Origin: Bacteroidales bacterium
GTDB taxonomy: Bacteria > Bacteroidota > Bacteroidia > Bacteroidales > UBA932
DNA length: 42,371 nucleotides
Assembly: GCA_017477245.1 (NCBI GenBank)
Contig: JAFUWY010000010.1
Location: 1-42,371 of the forward strand
Direction of reading: 5' to 3'
Shown here: positions 10,199-18,469 of the stretch, one piece after another
Layout: each line of letters opens with the position of its first letter
Position numbering within the stretch: the stretch's first letter is position 1
Program-made: the position numbers and the translations under genes
The notes under the pieces: model-generated
Told to the model about the DNA's origin: nothing
Seen by the model: only the letters and a program-made list of their open reading frames with translations
The model's database searches: none

Positions 10199-11473
10199 AT
10201 GATAAATCGAAATCTCATCCTCACCGCCCTGCTGGCGCTCTGCGCCGTGGCAGGTTTTGCGCAGCCGCACCGCTCTGAGGCGGCGGTGCGCGCCCTGCTC
10301 GCCGAGCCCTCGCGCGCCGGCAACAATACCAACTCCTATGAGTTCCATCCCATCCAGGATACCCGTCCGCCGAGAGGATACAAGCCCTTCTACATCAGCC
10401 ACTACGGCCGCCATGGGTCGCGCTCCAACTGGGGCGGGACGGCCTATGAGAACGTCATCCGCACCCTGGAGGCCGCGCAGGCCGACGGGCAGCTGACGCC
10501 GGGCGGCGACTCGCTGCTCGTCGCAGCGCGCCGCGTGCTGGCCGGCTGGGACGGCATGGACGGCCGCCTGTCGCAGCGCGGCGTGCGCGAGCACGGCATC
10601 ATCGCGGAGCGCATGTACCGGCGCTACCCGCAGGTGTTCCGGGGCGAGAAGCGCATCCGGTCCGTGTCCAGCACGGTGCAGCGCTGCATCATCAGCATGA
10701 ATGCTTTCACGAATTCCCTGGTCCGGATGAATCCCAAGCTCCGCTTCCACCTGGACACCGGCGAGAAATTCATGTCCTATCTCGACAACACCAGCGGCTG
10801 GCAGCGGATCACCGCGGCGGCCGGTCCCAAGACGCGCGCGTACATCGGCGCGATGCCGGACGACACACTCGGCATCCTGCCCCGCGTGTTCCGGGATCCA
10901 CAGGCGGCGCGCAAGTATGTGCAGAGCCCCCGCCGTTTCACGGATGATGTGTGGAATACGGCCATCATCGCCGAGGACTTCGACATCGAGGACGACCTCT
11001 TCCGTTTCCTGCCGTTCGATGCGCTCTACCGTCGCTGGGCGCAGAGCAACATCGGCCTCTATACCGGCCACTGCAACTCCGTCGAGGCCGGCGCCGAGCG
11101 GGTCCCGATGGCCCGTACGGCCGTGGAGGACATCGTGGCCAAGGCCGACGAGGCCATCGCCACGGGTGAATACGCCGCCGACCTGCGTTTCGGCCACGAC
11201 TTCCCGCTGATGGCCCTCGCCAGCTACCTCGGTATCGAGGGGGTTGGCGAGCGCTACAGCGTCGAAGAGGTCTGCGACAACTGGCTGGGATTCTGGAACA
11301 TCCCGATGGCCAGCAACCTCCAGCTCATCTTCTACCGCAATGGCGCGGGCCATGTCCTCGTGAAGTTCCTCTACCAGGAGCAGGAGCGCAAGTTGCGCGG
11401 GCTCGAGCCCGTCGAGGGCCCCTACTACGACTGGGAGACGGTCAAGGCCAACCTGGAGGGCTACAAGCGGTGA
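10199..11473 (+). CDS. Secreted histidine acid phosphatase (Minpp/phytase-like)
   Basis: 424 residues with a signal peptide (MINRNLILTALLALCAVAGFAQ). The histidine phosphatase catalytic motif is HYGRHGSRSNW (residues ~67-77), where the His of RHG forms the phosphohistidine; the partner His-Asp pair is FGHDF near residue 332. The family includes multiple inositol polyphosphate phosphatases secreted by gut Bacteroides to take phosphate from phytate. Assignment to that subgroup is inference from the RHGSR form and the secreted location. The stop overlaps the GTG of the glycosyltransferase (GTGA), so the two are translationally coupled, although the functions are not obviously related. Confidence 0.85.
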   Translation: MINRNLILTALLALCAVAGFAQPHRSEAAVRALLAEPSRAGNNTNSYEFHPIQDTRPPRGYKPFYISHYGRHGSRSNWGGTAYENVIRTLEAAQADGQLTPGGDSLLVAARRVLAGWDGMDGRLSQRGVREHGIIAERMYRRYPQVFRGEKRIRSVSSTVQRCIISMNAFTNSLVRMNPKLRFHLDTGEKFMSYLDNTSGWQRITAAAGPKTRAYIGAMPDDTLGILPRVFRDPQAARKYVQSPRRFTDDVWNTAIIAEDFDIEDDLFRFLPFDALYRRWAQSNIGLYTGHCNSVEAGAERVPMARTAVEDIVAKADEAIATGEYAADLRFGHDFPLMALASYLGIEGVGERYSVEEVCDNWLGFWNIPMASNLQLIFYRNGAGHVLVKFLYQEQERKLRGLEPVEGPYYDWETVKANLEGYKR

Positions 11474-12792
11474 AGCGCCTGCTGATCATTACGTATTATT
11501 GGCCCCCGACCGGCGGTTCGGGGGTCCAGCGCTGGGTGAAATTCAGCAAATACCTGCCGGAGCACGGCTGGCAGCCGGTCATCTATACCCCGGAGAATCC
11601 GGAGCAGCTGGCGCGGGACGAGAGCCTGCTCTCGGACGTCCCCGCCTGCGCCGAGGTGATCAAGACCCGCATCCTGGAGCCGTACGCCGTCTACCGGAGG
11701 CTGACCGGGGGCAAGCAGGGGGAGGAAGTCAATCCCGTCAACGCGCAGAAGAAGAACTGGAAGCAGCGCCTCTCCCTCTGGATCCGGGGCAACTGCTTCA
11801 TCCCCGATCCCCGGATCGGCTGGGTGCGCCCCTCGGTCCGTTTCCTGAAGAAATACCTGCACGAGCACCCCGTGGACGCCGTCGTGACCACAGGCCCGCC
11901 CCATTCGGTCCACCTCATCGGGCGCGGCCTCAAGCGCGCGCTGGGCGTGCATTGGATCGCGGATTTCCGCGATCCGTGGACGGAGATGTTCTACTACAAG
12001 CACCTCGGGCTGACCGCCGCGTCGGACCGCCGGCAGCACCGTCTGGAGCAGACCGTGCTCGACGAGGCGGATACCGTGATCAGCGTCACCCCGCTGGTGC
12101 AGAAGGATTTCCAGGCCAGGACCAAGACTCCGGTCGTTCTGATTACCAATGGCTTTGACGAGGATGATTTCGTCGGGAGCGGCAGTGCCCCCGCGGAGCC
12201 GTTCACCCGGACAGGGTCGGGCGCCAGCGAAGCGCAGTCCGATAGCGGAGCGGGGGCAGCTGCCGTCCCGACGTACCGGCTCGTGCATACCGGGCTGTTC
12301 GCCGCTGATGGGAATCCCTTGAATCTCTGGGACGCCCTCGCGCGGCGCTGCGGGGAAGACCCTTCCTTCCGCGCGCGGCTGGAGATCCGGCTCGCCGGCA
12401 AGGTGGACCGCGCCATCACGGACGCCATCCGTGCCCGCGGCCTCGGCGGCAACCTCGTCGAGCTGGGCTACCTGCCCCATGACGAGACGGTCCGCGAGCA
12501 GCGCGCCGCGGACATCCTCCTGCTGCCCCTGCGCCAGGAGCCGGAGTACGCCAAGGTGCTGCCCGGCAAGATCTTCGAGTATCTCGCCGCCCGCCGGCCC
12601 GTCCTGGGCATCGGCCAGGAGGACGGGGCCGCCGCCGCGGTCCTGCGCGACGCCGGGGCGGGGGAGATGTTCGACTGGGACAAGACCGATGAACTGCTGG
12701 CCTTCCTGGATGCCCCGCATCCGGAGACGACCGGCATCGAAAAATACACCCGCCGCGCCCTGACGGCGCAGCTGACACAGATTCTGCCATGA
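11470..12792 (+). CDS. Glycosyltransferase family 4-like, with palindromic insert
   Basis: 440 residues, GTG start overlapping the phosphatase stop (GTGA). The N-terminal Rossmann domain opens LLIITYYWPPTGGSGVQRW, typical of GT4 enzymes of capsule, O-antigen or exopolysaccharide synthesis. The C-terminal donor-binding domain has RLVHTGLF, ADILLLPLRQEPEY, PGKIFEYLAARRPVLGIG and the acidic EX7E-like end of the loop. Between the domains, residues ~236-268 (GSGSAPAEPFTRTGSG and on) are a 97-nt palindromic insert in frame; family members usually pass directly from NGFDEDDF to the YRLVHTG strand. The insert lies in a linker and probably does not abolish activity. The next gene overlaps by ATGA. Acceptor and donor sugars cannot be told from sequence. 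Confidence 0.88.
   Translation: MKRLLIITYYWPPTGGSGVQRWVKFSKYLPEHGWQPVIYTPENPEQLARDESLLSDVPACAEVIKTRILEPYAVYRRLTGGKQGEEVNPVNAQKKNWKQRLSLWIRGNCFIPDPRIGWVRPSVRFLKKYLHEHPVDAVVTTGPPHSVHLIGRGLKRALGVHWIADFRDPWTEMFYYKHLGLTAASDRRQHRLEQTVLDEADTVISVTPLVQKDFQARTKTPVVLITNGFDEDDFVGSGSAPAEPFTRTGSGASEAQSDSGAGAAAVPTYRLVHTGLFAADGNPLNLWDALARRCGEDPSFRARLEIRLAGKVDRAITDAIRARGLGGNLVELGYLPHDETVREQRAADILLLPLRQEPEYAKVLPGKIFEYLAARRPVLGIGQEDGAAAAVLRDAGAGEMFDWDKTDELLAFLDAPHPETTGIEKYTRRALTAQLTQILP
12174..12270 (+). repeat. In-frame palindromic insert in glycosyltransferase (family 3 relative)
   Basis: Outer arms cggga...ggcag-tgcccccgc (12174-) and gcgggggcagctgcc-tcccg (-12270) are imperfect inverted repeats. The inner part agcgaagcgcagtccg-atagcgga (12226-12249) matches the elements in dapF (agcgaagcgaagtccg-catcagcgga). 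Confidence 0.7.
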
Positions 12793-15308
12793 AAAAGAAG
12801 ATCCTCCTATACGCCGGCATCGTGGTCGGCCTGCTCGTACTCTCCTATGCCTACGTCCCCCAGGTCCTGGGCGGCAAGATCGTCAACCAGAGCGACATCT
12901 CCGGCTGGCAGGGCATGGCCCATGAAATGATGGAATGGAACGCCGCCCACCCCGACGACCAGACCGCCTGGACGGGTTCGATGTTCGGCGGCATGCCCAC
13001 GGCCACGATCCACGCCTCCACGCAGGGCGACTGGACGCAGTCGGTCTACGACTTCCTGCTCACGGGACGCCGCCCGGCCACGTACCTGTTCATCTCGCTG
13101 CTGGGCGCCTGGCTGCTGATGCTCGCCCTCGGAATCCACCCGCTGATCGCCGTGGGCGGCGCCATCGCCGTCACGTTCTGCTCCTACAACCTGCAGATCA
13201 TCCAGGTCGGCCACAACACGAAGATGCAGGCCCTGGCCTTCCTCCCTTGGGTCCTTGCCGCGCTGATCTTCACCTACAACCAGATCAAGAAGAAGAACTG
13301 GCTCCCGGCGACCGTCCTCGGGGCGGCGCTGTTCGGCCTGGCGCTGAGCTTCCAGGTCAAGGCCAACCATCCGCAGATCACCTACTACCTCGCGCTGCTG
13401 ATCCTGATCTACGTCATCGTGCTGGTGGTATCCATGCTGACCGGCAAGCCGTCATCCGCCGGCTCGACCGGCGGATCTCACCTCTGGGGCCGCTTCTTCG
13501 CGGCCTCTGCCCTGCTGCTGGTCCTCGGCGTCGCGGGCCTCGCCACCAACGCCACCAAGCTCCTGCCGACGATGGAATACACGCCGTACTCCATGCGCGG
13601 CGGCAGCACCCAGGCCGCCGAAGGCGGCGCGGGTGCCAAGGGCCTCGACCTCGACTACGCCACGGCCTGGTCCTACGGCTGGGAGGAACTTCCCAACCTG
13701 CTGATCCCCAATTTCAACGGCGGCTCGTCCGCCGGGGCGGTCAATCCGAAACACTCCGAGACCTACGACCTGCTCAAGCGGGCGGGACAGCCCAACCTCA
13801 AGGAGCTCTCGAAGAACCTTCCGCTCTACTGGGGCCCGCAACCCTTCACGGCCGGGCCGATGTACATGGGCGCCATCACCATCTTCCTGTTCGTGCTGGG
13901 CCTGTTCGCCTTCCGGGGCAAGGAGAAATGGTGGGTCGTGGCGGGCACGGTGCTCGCCGTGCTGCTTGCACTGGGCAGCCACTTCATGGCGTTCACGAAG
14001 TTCTTCTATGACTTCGCCCCGATGTACAACAAATTCCGGACGGTGTCCATGGCCCTGACCGTGCTGCAGTTCACCCTGCCGGTGCTGGGCTTCCTGGCGC
14101 TGGACCGCATCGTGCGACAGCCCGATGCGGCGCAGCTCTTCCGGCAGAAAGGCTGGATCGCCGCCGCGATCACGGGCGGCTTCTGTCTGCTCTGCGTGCT
14201 GCTGCCCGGCATCGCCGGCTCCTTCAGCGGGAGCGTGGACGCCGGCCAGCCCGACGTGCTCGTGGACGCGCTCGTCGCCGACCGCCGGCACCTGCTGGTG
14301 ATGGACGCGCTGCGCTCGCTGCTGCTGATCGCCGGCGCCTTCGCCTTGCTGTGGTGGGGCACGTCCGTCCCGAAAGACGCACAGAAAACCTTCGCGACCC
14401 AGCCCGAAATGGGCCGGGGGCGCCGCCTGACAGCCTCCCTGCTCATCGCGGTCCTGGTCCTGCTGGACCTCGGCATCGTGGGCAAGCGCTACCTCAGCGC
14501 CGACGACTTCGTCTCCCCGCGCGCTTTCCAGAACCAGTTCAACAAACGTCCGGTGGACGAGATGATCCTCTCGGACACGGATCCTTCCTTCCGGGTCCTG
14601 GACCTGACGGTCAACGTATTCAACGACTCGCACCCGTCCTACTGGCACAAGAACATCGGCGGCTACTCTCCCGCCAAGCTCCAGCGCTACCAGGAGTTCA
14701 TCGAGAGCACCCTCACGGGCGAGATCAACCAGGTCTACCAGGCCGTGAGCGGCGCCAAGACGCTCCAGGAAGCCGAGGCGGCGCTGCCGTATCTCCCCGG
14801 TCTCGCGCAGATGAACTGCCGCTACATCATCCTTGCGGATGATGTAGCACCACTGCGTTACCCCTATGCAAGGGGCAACGCGTGGTTCGCCACCACTCCC
14901 TCCCCGTCATTCGCCGGCTTGACCGGCGAATCTCCCGCCGTCACCCTGACCTCCTACGCCCCCAACGAGCTCCGCTACCGATACAGTAGCCCCGAAGCCG
15001 CCCGGATGGTCTTCAGCGAAGTCTACTACCCGGTCGGCTGGACCCTGACCGTCGAAGACACCGGCGAGGTCCTACCGATCGAACTGGAAGGCACCCTGCT
15101 GCGCGCCGCGCAGGTGCCCGCCGGTGAACACACGCTGGTGATGCGCTTCGACCCGCCGTCCTACCGGCGGGGCGCCGCCATCTCCCGCGCCACCTCCATC
15201 CTGCTGCTCCTCTCCGCGCTCGGCGCCATCCTCGGCGCCGCCCTCCCGGCTCTTCGCCGGAGAACTGTCGCTGAGGGTACAGACGATGGACCCTCGACGG
15301 CAAAATAG
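12789..15308 (+). CDS. YfhO-family multi-pass membrane protein
   Basis: 839 residues. The N-terminus (ILLYAGIVVGLLVLSYAY, then QTAWTGSMFGGMPTATI) matches Bacteroidota YfhO-family proteins, GT-C-like membrane proteins with about a dozen transmembrane helices and a long soluble C-terminal part; some relatives glycosylate lipoteichoic acids in Firmicutes. The role here is unknown, but coupling to a GT4 gene (ATGA overlap) points to surface glycan work. Oddities: two in-frame copies of a 31-nt palindrome encode PSSAGSTGGS (residues 221-230) and PSFAGLTGES (706-715); two hairpins sit at 14821-14881; and the last ~15 codons with the stop (RRRTVAEGTDDGPSTAK) are made of an intergenic REP-like element, so the C-terminus was rewritten by insertion. 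Confidence 0.9.
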   Translation: MKKKILLYAGIVVGLLVLSYAYVPQVLGGKIVNQSDISGWQGMAHEMMEWNAAHPDDQTAWTGSMFGGMPTATIHASTQGDWTQSVYDFLLTGRRPATYLFISLLGAWLLMLALGIHPLIAVGGAIAVTFCSYNLQIIQVGHNTKMQALAFLPWVLAALIFTYNQIKKKNWLPATVLGAALFGLALSFQVKANHPQITYYLALLILIYVIVLVVSMLTGKPSSAGSTGGSHLWGRFFAASALLLVLGVAGLATNATKLLPTMEYTPYSMRGGSTQAAEGGAGAKGLDLDYATAWSYGWEELPNLLIPNFNGGSSAGAVNPKHSETYDLLKRAGQPNLKELSKNLPLYWGPQPFTAGPMYMGAITIFLFVLGLFAFRGKEKWWVVAGTVLAVLLALGSHFMAFTKFFYDFAPMYNKFRTVSMALTVLQFTLPVLGFLALDRIVRQPDAAQLFRQKGWIAAAITGGFCLLCVLLPGIAGSFSGSVDAGQPDVLVDALVADRRHLLVMDALRSLLLIAGAFALLWWGTSVPKDAQKTFATQPEMGRGRRLTASLLIAVLVLLDLGIVGKRYLSADDFVSPRAFQNQFNKRPVDEMILSDTDPSFRVLDLTVNVFNDSHPSYWHKNIGGYSPAKLQRYQEFIESTLTGEINQVYQAVSGAKTLQEAEAALPYLPGLAQMNCRYIILADDVAPLRYPYARGNAWFATTPSPSFAGLTGESPAVTLTSYAPNELRYRYSSPEAARMVFSEVYYPVGWTLTVEDTGEVLPIELEGTLLRAAQVPAGEHTLVMRFDPPSYRRGAAISRATSILLLLSALGAILGAALPALRRRTVAEGTDDGPSTAK
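13449..13479 (+). repeat. In-frame palindromic element, family 2, copy b
   Basis: 31 nt, atccgccgg-ctcga-ccggcggat with flanks ccgtc and ctc. It differs at 3 of 31 positions from the copy at 14904 and is in the same reading frame (PSSAGSTGGS). Confidence 0.85.
14821..14881 (+). repeat. Two adjacent hairpins made of inverted duplications in yfhO
   Basis: Perfect 12-bp arms gctacatcatcc (14821-14832) and ggatgatgtagc (14837-14848) with loop ttgc; then gcgttacccct (14855-14865) and aggggcaacgc (14871-14881) with one mismatch. They encode the odd stretch YIILADDVAPLRYPYARGNA. Confidence 0.75.
14904..14934 (+). repeat. In-frame palindromic element, family 2, copy c
   Basis: 31 nt, attcgccgg-cttga-ccggcgaat with the same ccgtc and ctc flanks as copy b; encodes PSFAGLTGES in the same frame. 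Confidence 0.85.
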
Positions 15309-15351
15309 CCCCGAAATGCTGTCGAAGGTCCCGCATTTGGACCCTCGACAA
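15265..15351 (-). repeat. Bipartite REP-like element, copy A
   Basis: Two palindromes around a 20-nt spacer. On the minus strand the spacer is gcatttcggggctattttgc, closely matching the copy at 26139. The palindrome arms carry the tgtcgagggtcc / ggaccctcgaca theme with a few mismatches. The element holds the yfhO stop codon (15306-15308). Confidence 0.8.
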
Positions 15352-15401
15352 CAGAAGCAGGCAGTTTTCCGCCTGCCGCCCGTTATTACAAAAAACAGAC
15401 G

Positions 15402-15872
15402 ATGCGCCGACATGCTTACCTCTATCTGACCGTCCTCCCGCTGTTTCTCCTGGCAGCAGGCTGCACCAAACTCCAGACCGAACCTACCATCCAGGAGGGA
15501 ATCTATGGTTCAGTCATCGAGCGTTACGGAGACTGGATGCCCATGCTCGGGCAATACCCGAAAGGCGGGGAACGTCCGATCAAAAGGGAAGTATACGTAT
15601 ATGAGTATACGAAAATGTCGGATGTGAAATCCTTCGACTATGTCCATTTCGACATGGACACGATGCCGACGGCCCTGGTCGCCCGGACGCAGTCCGGCGA
15701 GAATGGATTCTTTGAGATATCGCTTCCTGCCGGCACGTATTCCGTTTTTATCCAGGATGAAGGGAAGCTCTATTGTAGTAATGGCGATGGGCTTGGGGGA
15801 CTCAATCCCATAACGGTGAAGTCGGGAGAAGCCCGCGAAGTCACACTGGTCCTCGACCACGCGGTTTACTGA
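15402..15872 (+). CDS. Lipoprotein with carboxypeptidase-regulatory-like domain
   Basis: 156 residues. Lipobox LAAGC (Cys21) after a hydrophobic signal. The mature part begins with GIYGSVIERYGDWMPM and ends in GFFEISLPAGTYSVFI-type strands, then REVTLVLDHAVY: the pattern of a carboxypeptidase-regulatory-like or prealbumin-type beta-sandwich, common as a domain of Bacteroidota surface proteins but here nearly the whole protein. No catalytic residues seen. It follows yfhO by 93 bases that are largely REP element, and is followed by a strong hairpin terminator. Function unknown; surface or periplasmic location is inferred from the lipobox. Confidence 0.75.
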   Translation: MRRHAYLYLTVLPLFLLAAGCTKLQTEPTIQEGIYGSVIERYGDWMPMLGQYPKGGERPIKREVYVYEYTKMSDVKSFDYVHFDMDTMPTALVARTQSGENGFFEISLPAGTYSVFIQDEGKLYCSNGDGLGGLNPITVKSGEAREVTLVLDHAVY

Positions 15873-15910
15873 TTCAGGCTGTTTTTTGTAGAAGGTTGGC
15901 CTATAGAGAG

Positions 15911-15954
15911 TTACAATTTAGCCCCGGGACATCTCTCCCGGGGCTAAATTGTAA
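15911..15954. terminator. Perfect 19-bp bidirectional terminator hairpin
   Basis: Arms 15911-15929 (ttacaatttagccccggga) and 15936-15954, loop catctc, no mismatch. The A/T-rich outer stem gives a U-run in both directions. It lies between the convergent lipoprotein and carboxylesterase genes. Confidence 0.92.
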
Positions 15955-16013
15955 AGCGTTGACAGCAAGAGCTTTGCGGAAAACGCCGATCGTCGGCGCG
16001 GAGCGCTGCAGGC

Positions 16014-17657
16014 TTACTGCATCAGGGCGCGGGCCTGGCGGTCGGGATCGTTCTCGACGCGGGAGACGTTGTTCAGGATCAGCGTCGCACCTTCCTCCTC
16101 GGTGTAGCGGGGCCAGTGGGGCAGGCCGCCCTTCTTGCCGGTGTTGGGATCGCCGGTGCGCATGAAGGCCTCCAGCGCATCACCCATCTTGTCGGAGAGC
16201 ACGCGCGGCTCCTTGCCGCCGCCCGTATGGGAATACATCAGGTCCGTGTTGTTGAACCAGAAGCTGATGTCCAGGCAGTGGAAGGCGCGGGGCAGGCCGT
16301 CGAAGATGTGCGGATACCAGTTGAACCAGGCCAGGTAGACCGGCTGTCCCTGCGCGAGCTTGTTGTTCGCGATCCGGATGACGTTCTGGCGGGAGGAGCT
16401 CACGATGGAGTAGACGCCGAAGGGGCTGTTGCCGGGGAAGATCCGGTCGAATTCGTCGTAGATGGCCCCGGCGTTCTCGCCGTAATTGCGCGCCATCATC
16501 TTCACGATGTCTTCCCGGGTGAGGTTCTCCTGCTCGGGCGTGTCGCGGTCGGAGACGAATTCGTTGGTGGTCGTGGAGAGGATCATCGGCACGCAGGGGA
16601 CGTCGTCGCGTCCGGAGGTGAAGAAGTCTCCGATGGGGATGTCCACGTCGTCCGCCACGGGGCTGAAGCCCCGGTAGCGCTGTCCGGCGGGCAGGGAGGC
16701 GTTGTACTCGGCGGCCGCCTTGTTGGCCAGGGCGAAGTACTCGGGCCAGGGCATCTGCTGCAGCTTGTCGATCTGCGAAGGCTTGAGCCCGGCGGTCTTG
16801 AGGATCTGTGCGCCAAGTCCTTCGGCATAGGCCTTGTCGGAGGCTGCCGTGGATCCGCCGCTCATGGCGAAAGCCTTGTGGACCAGACCTTTGGCTGCGG
16901 GCATGGCCGCGGCGATGGTCACCTTGGACCCGCCGCCGCTCTGGCCCATGATGGTTACGTTGCCCGGATCGCCGCCGAAAGCCGCGATGTTATCGTGTAC
17001 CCACTGGAGGGCGAAGATGATGTCGAGCATGCCGACGTTGCCGGAGTGCTTGTACTTCTCCCCGCCGACGGCAGCGAAATCGCTGAAGCCGAAACTGTTG
17101 AGGCGGTGGTTGAGGGACACGAACACGACGTCGTGCCGGCGGGCGAAGTTGGCGCCCATGTAGCCGTCCTGCTCCACGCCGTTGCCGGCCGAGAAGCCGC
17201 CGCCGTGCAGCCACACGAGGACGGGCCGCTTGGCGGCATCAAGTCCCGGGGACCAGACATTGAGTTTGAGGCAGTCTTCGCCGAACCCGTCGTAGTTCCA
17301 GCGGTCGCGGAACTGGGCGTAGGGCGTCGCGCCTTCGGTGTAGGGGCGCTGCGGAGCCGAGGTCGGATACCAGACCGTCGGCAGGACGCCGTCCCAGGGC
17401 TTCGGGGGTTTCGGCGGCATGAAGCGGTTCTCGCCGCTGGTGTCGTCACCGTAGGGGATTCCCAGGAACGTGTTGACGTTCTGGTAGATGAAACCCTTGA
17501 CGGTGCCGTAGGTCGTCCGGACTACCGCGATGTCCTTGCCGATCTGGAGCTGCTGTGCATCCGGGTCGTAACCCAGGTCCGCGGTGTCGGAGCCGTTCTT
17601 GCAGGCGCTGATGACGGCCGCAGCTGCCATCAGGAGGAGAAGATAGGACTTTTTCAT
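16014..17657 (-). CDS. Type-B carboxylesterase lipoprotein
   Basis: 547 residues with lipobox ISAC (Cys19), so probably anchored in the periplasm or on the surface. Alpha/beta-hydrolase of the carboxylesterase-lipase (COesterase) family: start GTVKGF and FLGIPYG, FGEDCLKLNVW, oxyanion PVLVWLHGGGFSAG, nucleophile elbow GQSGGG, acid in TTNEFVSD, and catalytic His in AFHCLD. The substrate is unknown; in gut Bacteroidota such enzymes may remove acetyl or feruloyl esters from plant glycans, which is inference. It is last in a minus-strand run after rsmA (14-base gap) and ends at the hairpin at 15911. Confidence 0.9.
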   Translation of the reverse strand: MKKSYLLLLMAAAAVISACKNGSDTADLGYDPDAQQLQIGKDIAVVRTTYGTVKGFIYQNVNTFLGIPYGDDTSGENRFMPPKPPKPWDGVLPTVWYPTSAPQRPYTEGATPYAQFRDRWNYDGFGEDCLKLNVWSPGLDAAKRPVLVWLHGGGFSAGNGVEQDGYMGANFARRHDVVFVSLNHRLNSFGFSDFAAVGGEKYKHSGNVGMLDIIFALQWVHDNIAAFGGDPGNVTIMGQSGGGSKVTIAAAMPAAKGLVHKAFAMSGGSTAASDKAYAEGLGAQILKTAGLKPSQIDKLQQMPWPEYFALANKAAAEYNASLPAGQRYRGFSPVADDVDIPIGDFFTSGRDDVPCVPMILSTTTNEFVSDRDTPEQENLTREDIVKMMARNYGENAGAIYDEFDRIFPGNSPFGVYSIVSSSRQNVIRIANNKLAQGQPVYLAWFNWYPHIFDGLPRAFHCLDISFWFNNTDLMYSHTGGGKEPRVLSDKMGDALEAFMRTGDPNTGKKGGLPHWPRYTEEEGATLILNNVSRVENDPDRQARALMQ

Positions 17658-17671
17658 GGCTAATAATTGTG

Positions 17672-18469
17672 TTATGGTGCGATCAGTCGGGTGAGCGCGA
17701 CGAAGTCTTCGACCCCGAGGCGCTCGGCGCGCAGGTCGAAGACCGGGTCGGAGGCGTCGAAGCCCTCCGGCAGCAGGGGCTTGAGGGCGTTGCGCAGGGT
17801 CTTGCGCCGCTGGTTGAAGGCCGTTTTCACGACGGTCTTGAAGAGTTTCCCGTCGCAGCCGAGGTCGGTGCGGGCGTTGCGGCGCAGCCGGATCACGGCG
17901 GACTGGACCTTGGGCGGCGGGGCGAAGGCGCCGGAGCCCACGGTGAACAGGTATTCGATGTCGTACCAGGCCTGGAGCAGCACCGACAGGATGCCGTAGG
18001 TCTTGCTGCCGGGCTGTTCGGCGATGCGTTCCGCCACTTCCTTCTGGATCATGCAGACGACCTCCGGGATACGGTCCTTGTCGTCCAGGATCTTGAAGAA
18101 GATCTGCGAGGAGATGTTGTAGGGGAAGTTGCCGATCACGCGGTAGGGGCCGGGGAAGAGCTTGTGGATGTCGAGGCGCAGGTAGTCGGCCTGGTAGAGG
18201 CGGCCTTGCATCCCCGGAAAGTGGGTCAGCAGGTAGTCCACGGACTCCCCGTCCAGCTCCACCAGCTTCAGGTCGATATCCTCCCGCTGCAAGAGGTACT
18301 GCGTGAGCACCCCCATTCCGGGACCGATTTCCAAGACCGCGGTCTTGGAAATCGGTCCAGAGTCCGGAGAGGCAATACCCCCGGGTGACAGGGAGTCGAC
18401 GATTCTCTGCGCGATCGAGAGATCGGTCAGGAAATGCTGGCCTAATGCCTTTTTTGCGCGGACTTCCAT
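17672..18469 (-). CDS. rsmA: 16S rRNA dimethyladenosine transferase RsmA (KsgA)
   Basis: 265 residues. It dimethylates the two adjacent adenines in the helix 45 loop of 16S rRNA, a late step of 30S maturation. Motifs: KKALGQHFL at the N-terminus, SAM-binding VLEIGPGMGVLTQYLL, ELDGES, and the catalytic IGNFPYNISSQI (NxPY/F). An extra stretch SPGGIASPDSGPISK precedes VLEIGP; it is encoded by the left half of a perfect 38-bp palindrome whose right half is the native motif-I codons. The ATG abuts the stop of mrp with no gap. Otherwise full length and likely active. Confidence 0.96.
   Translation of the reverse strand: MEVRAKKALGQHFLTDLSIAQRIVDSLSPGGIASPDSGPISKTAVLEIGPGMGVLTQYLLQREDIDLKLVELDGESVDYLLTHFPGMQGRLYQADYLRLDIHKLFPGPYRVIGNFPYNISSQIFFKILDDKDRIPEVVCMIQKEVAERIAEQPGSKTYGILSVLLQAWYDIEYLFTVGSGAFAPPPKVQSAVIRLRRNARTDLGCDGKLFKTVVKTAFNQRRKTLRNALKPLLPEGFDASDPVFDLRAERLGVEDFVALTRLIAP
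18321..18358. repeat. Perfect 38-bp loopless palindrome within rsmA
   Basis: 19-bp arms, arm core gaccgatttccaagacc, centre ccgcgg, no mismatch and no loop. On the coding strand it reads GPISKTAVLEIGP: the half encoding VLEIGP is conserved in the family and the other half is its inverted copy. Confidence 0.95.

Noticed and set aside
10105-10332. Longer N-terminus for the GH106-like/GH28 protein
   Set aside because: It would run through the divergent promoter and into the phosphatase gene; the signal peptide begins at 10104.
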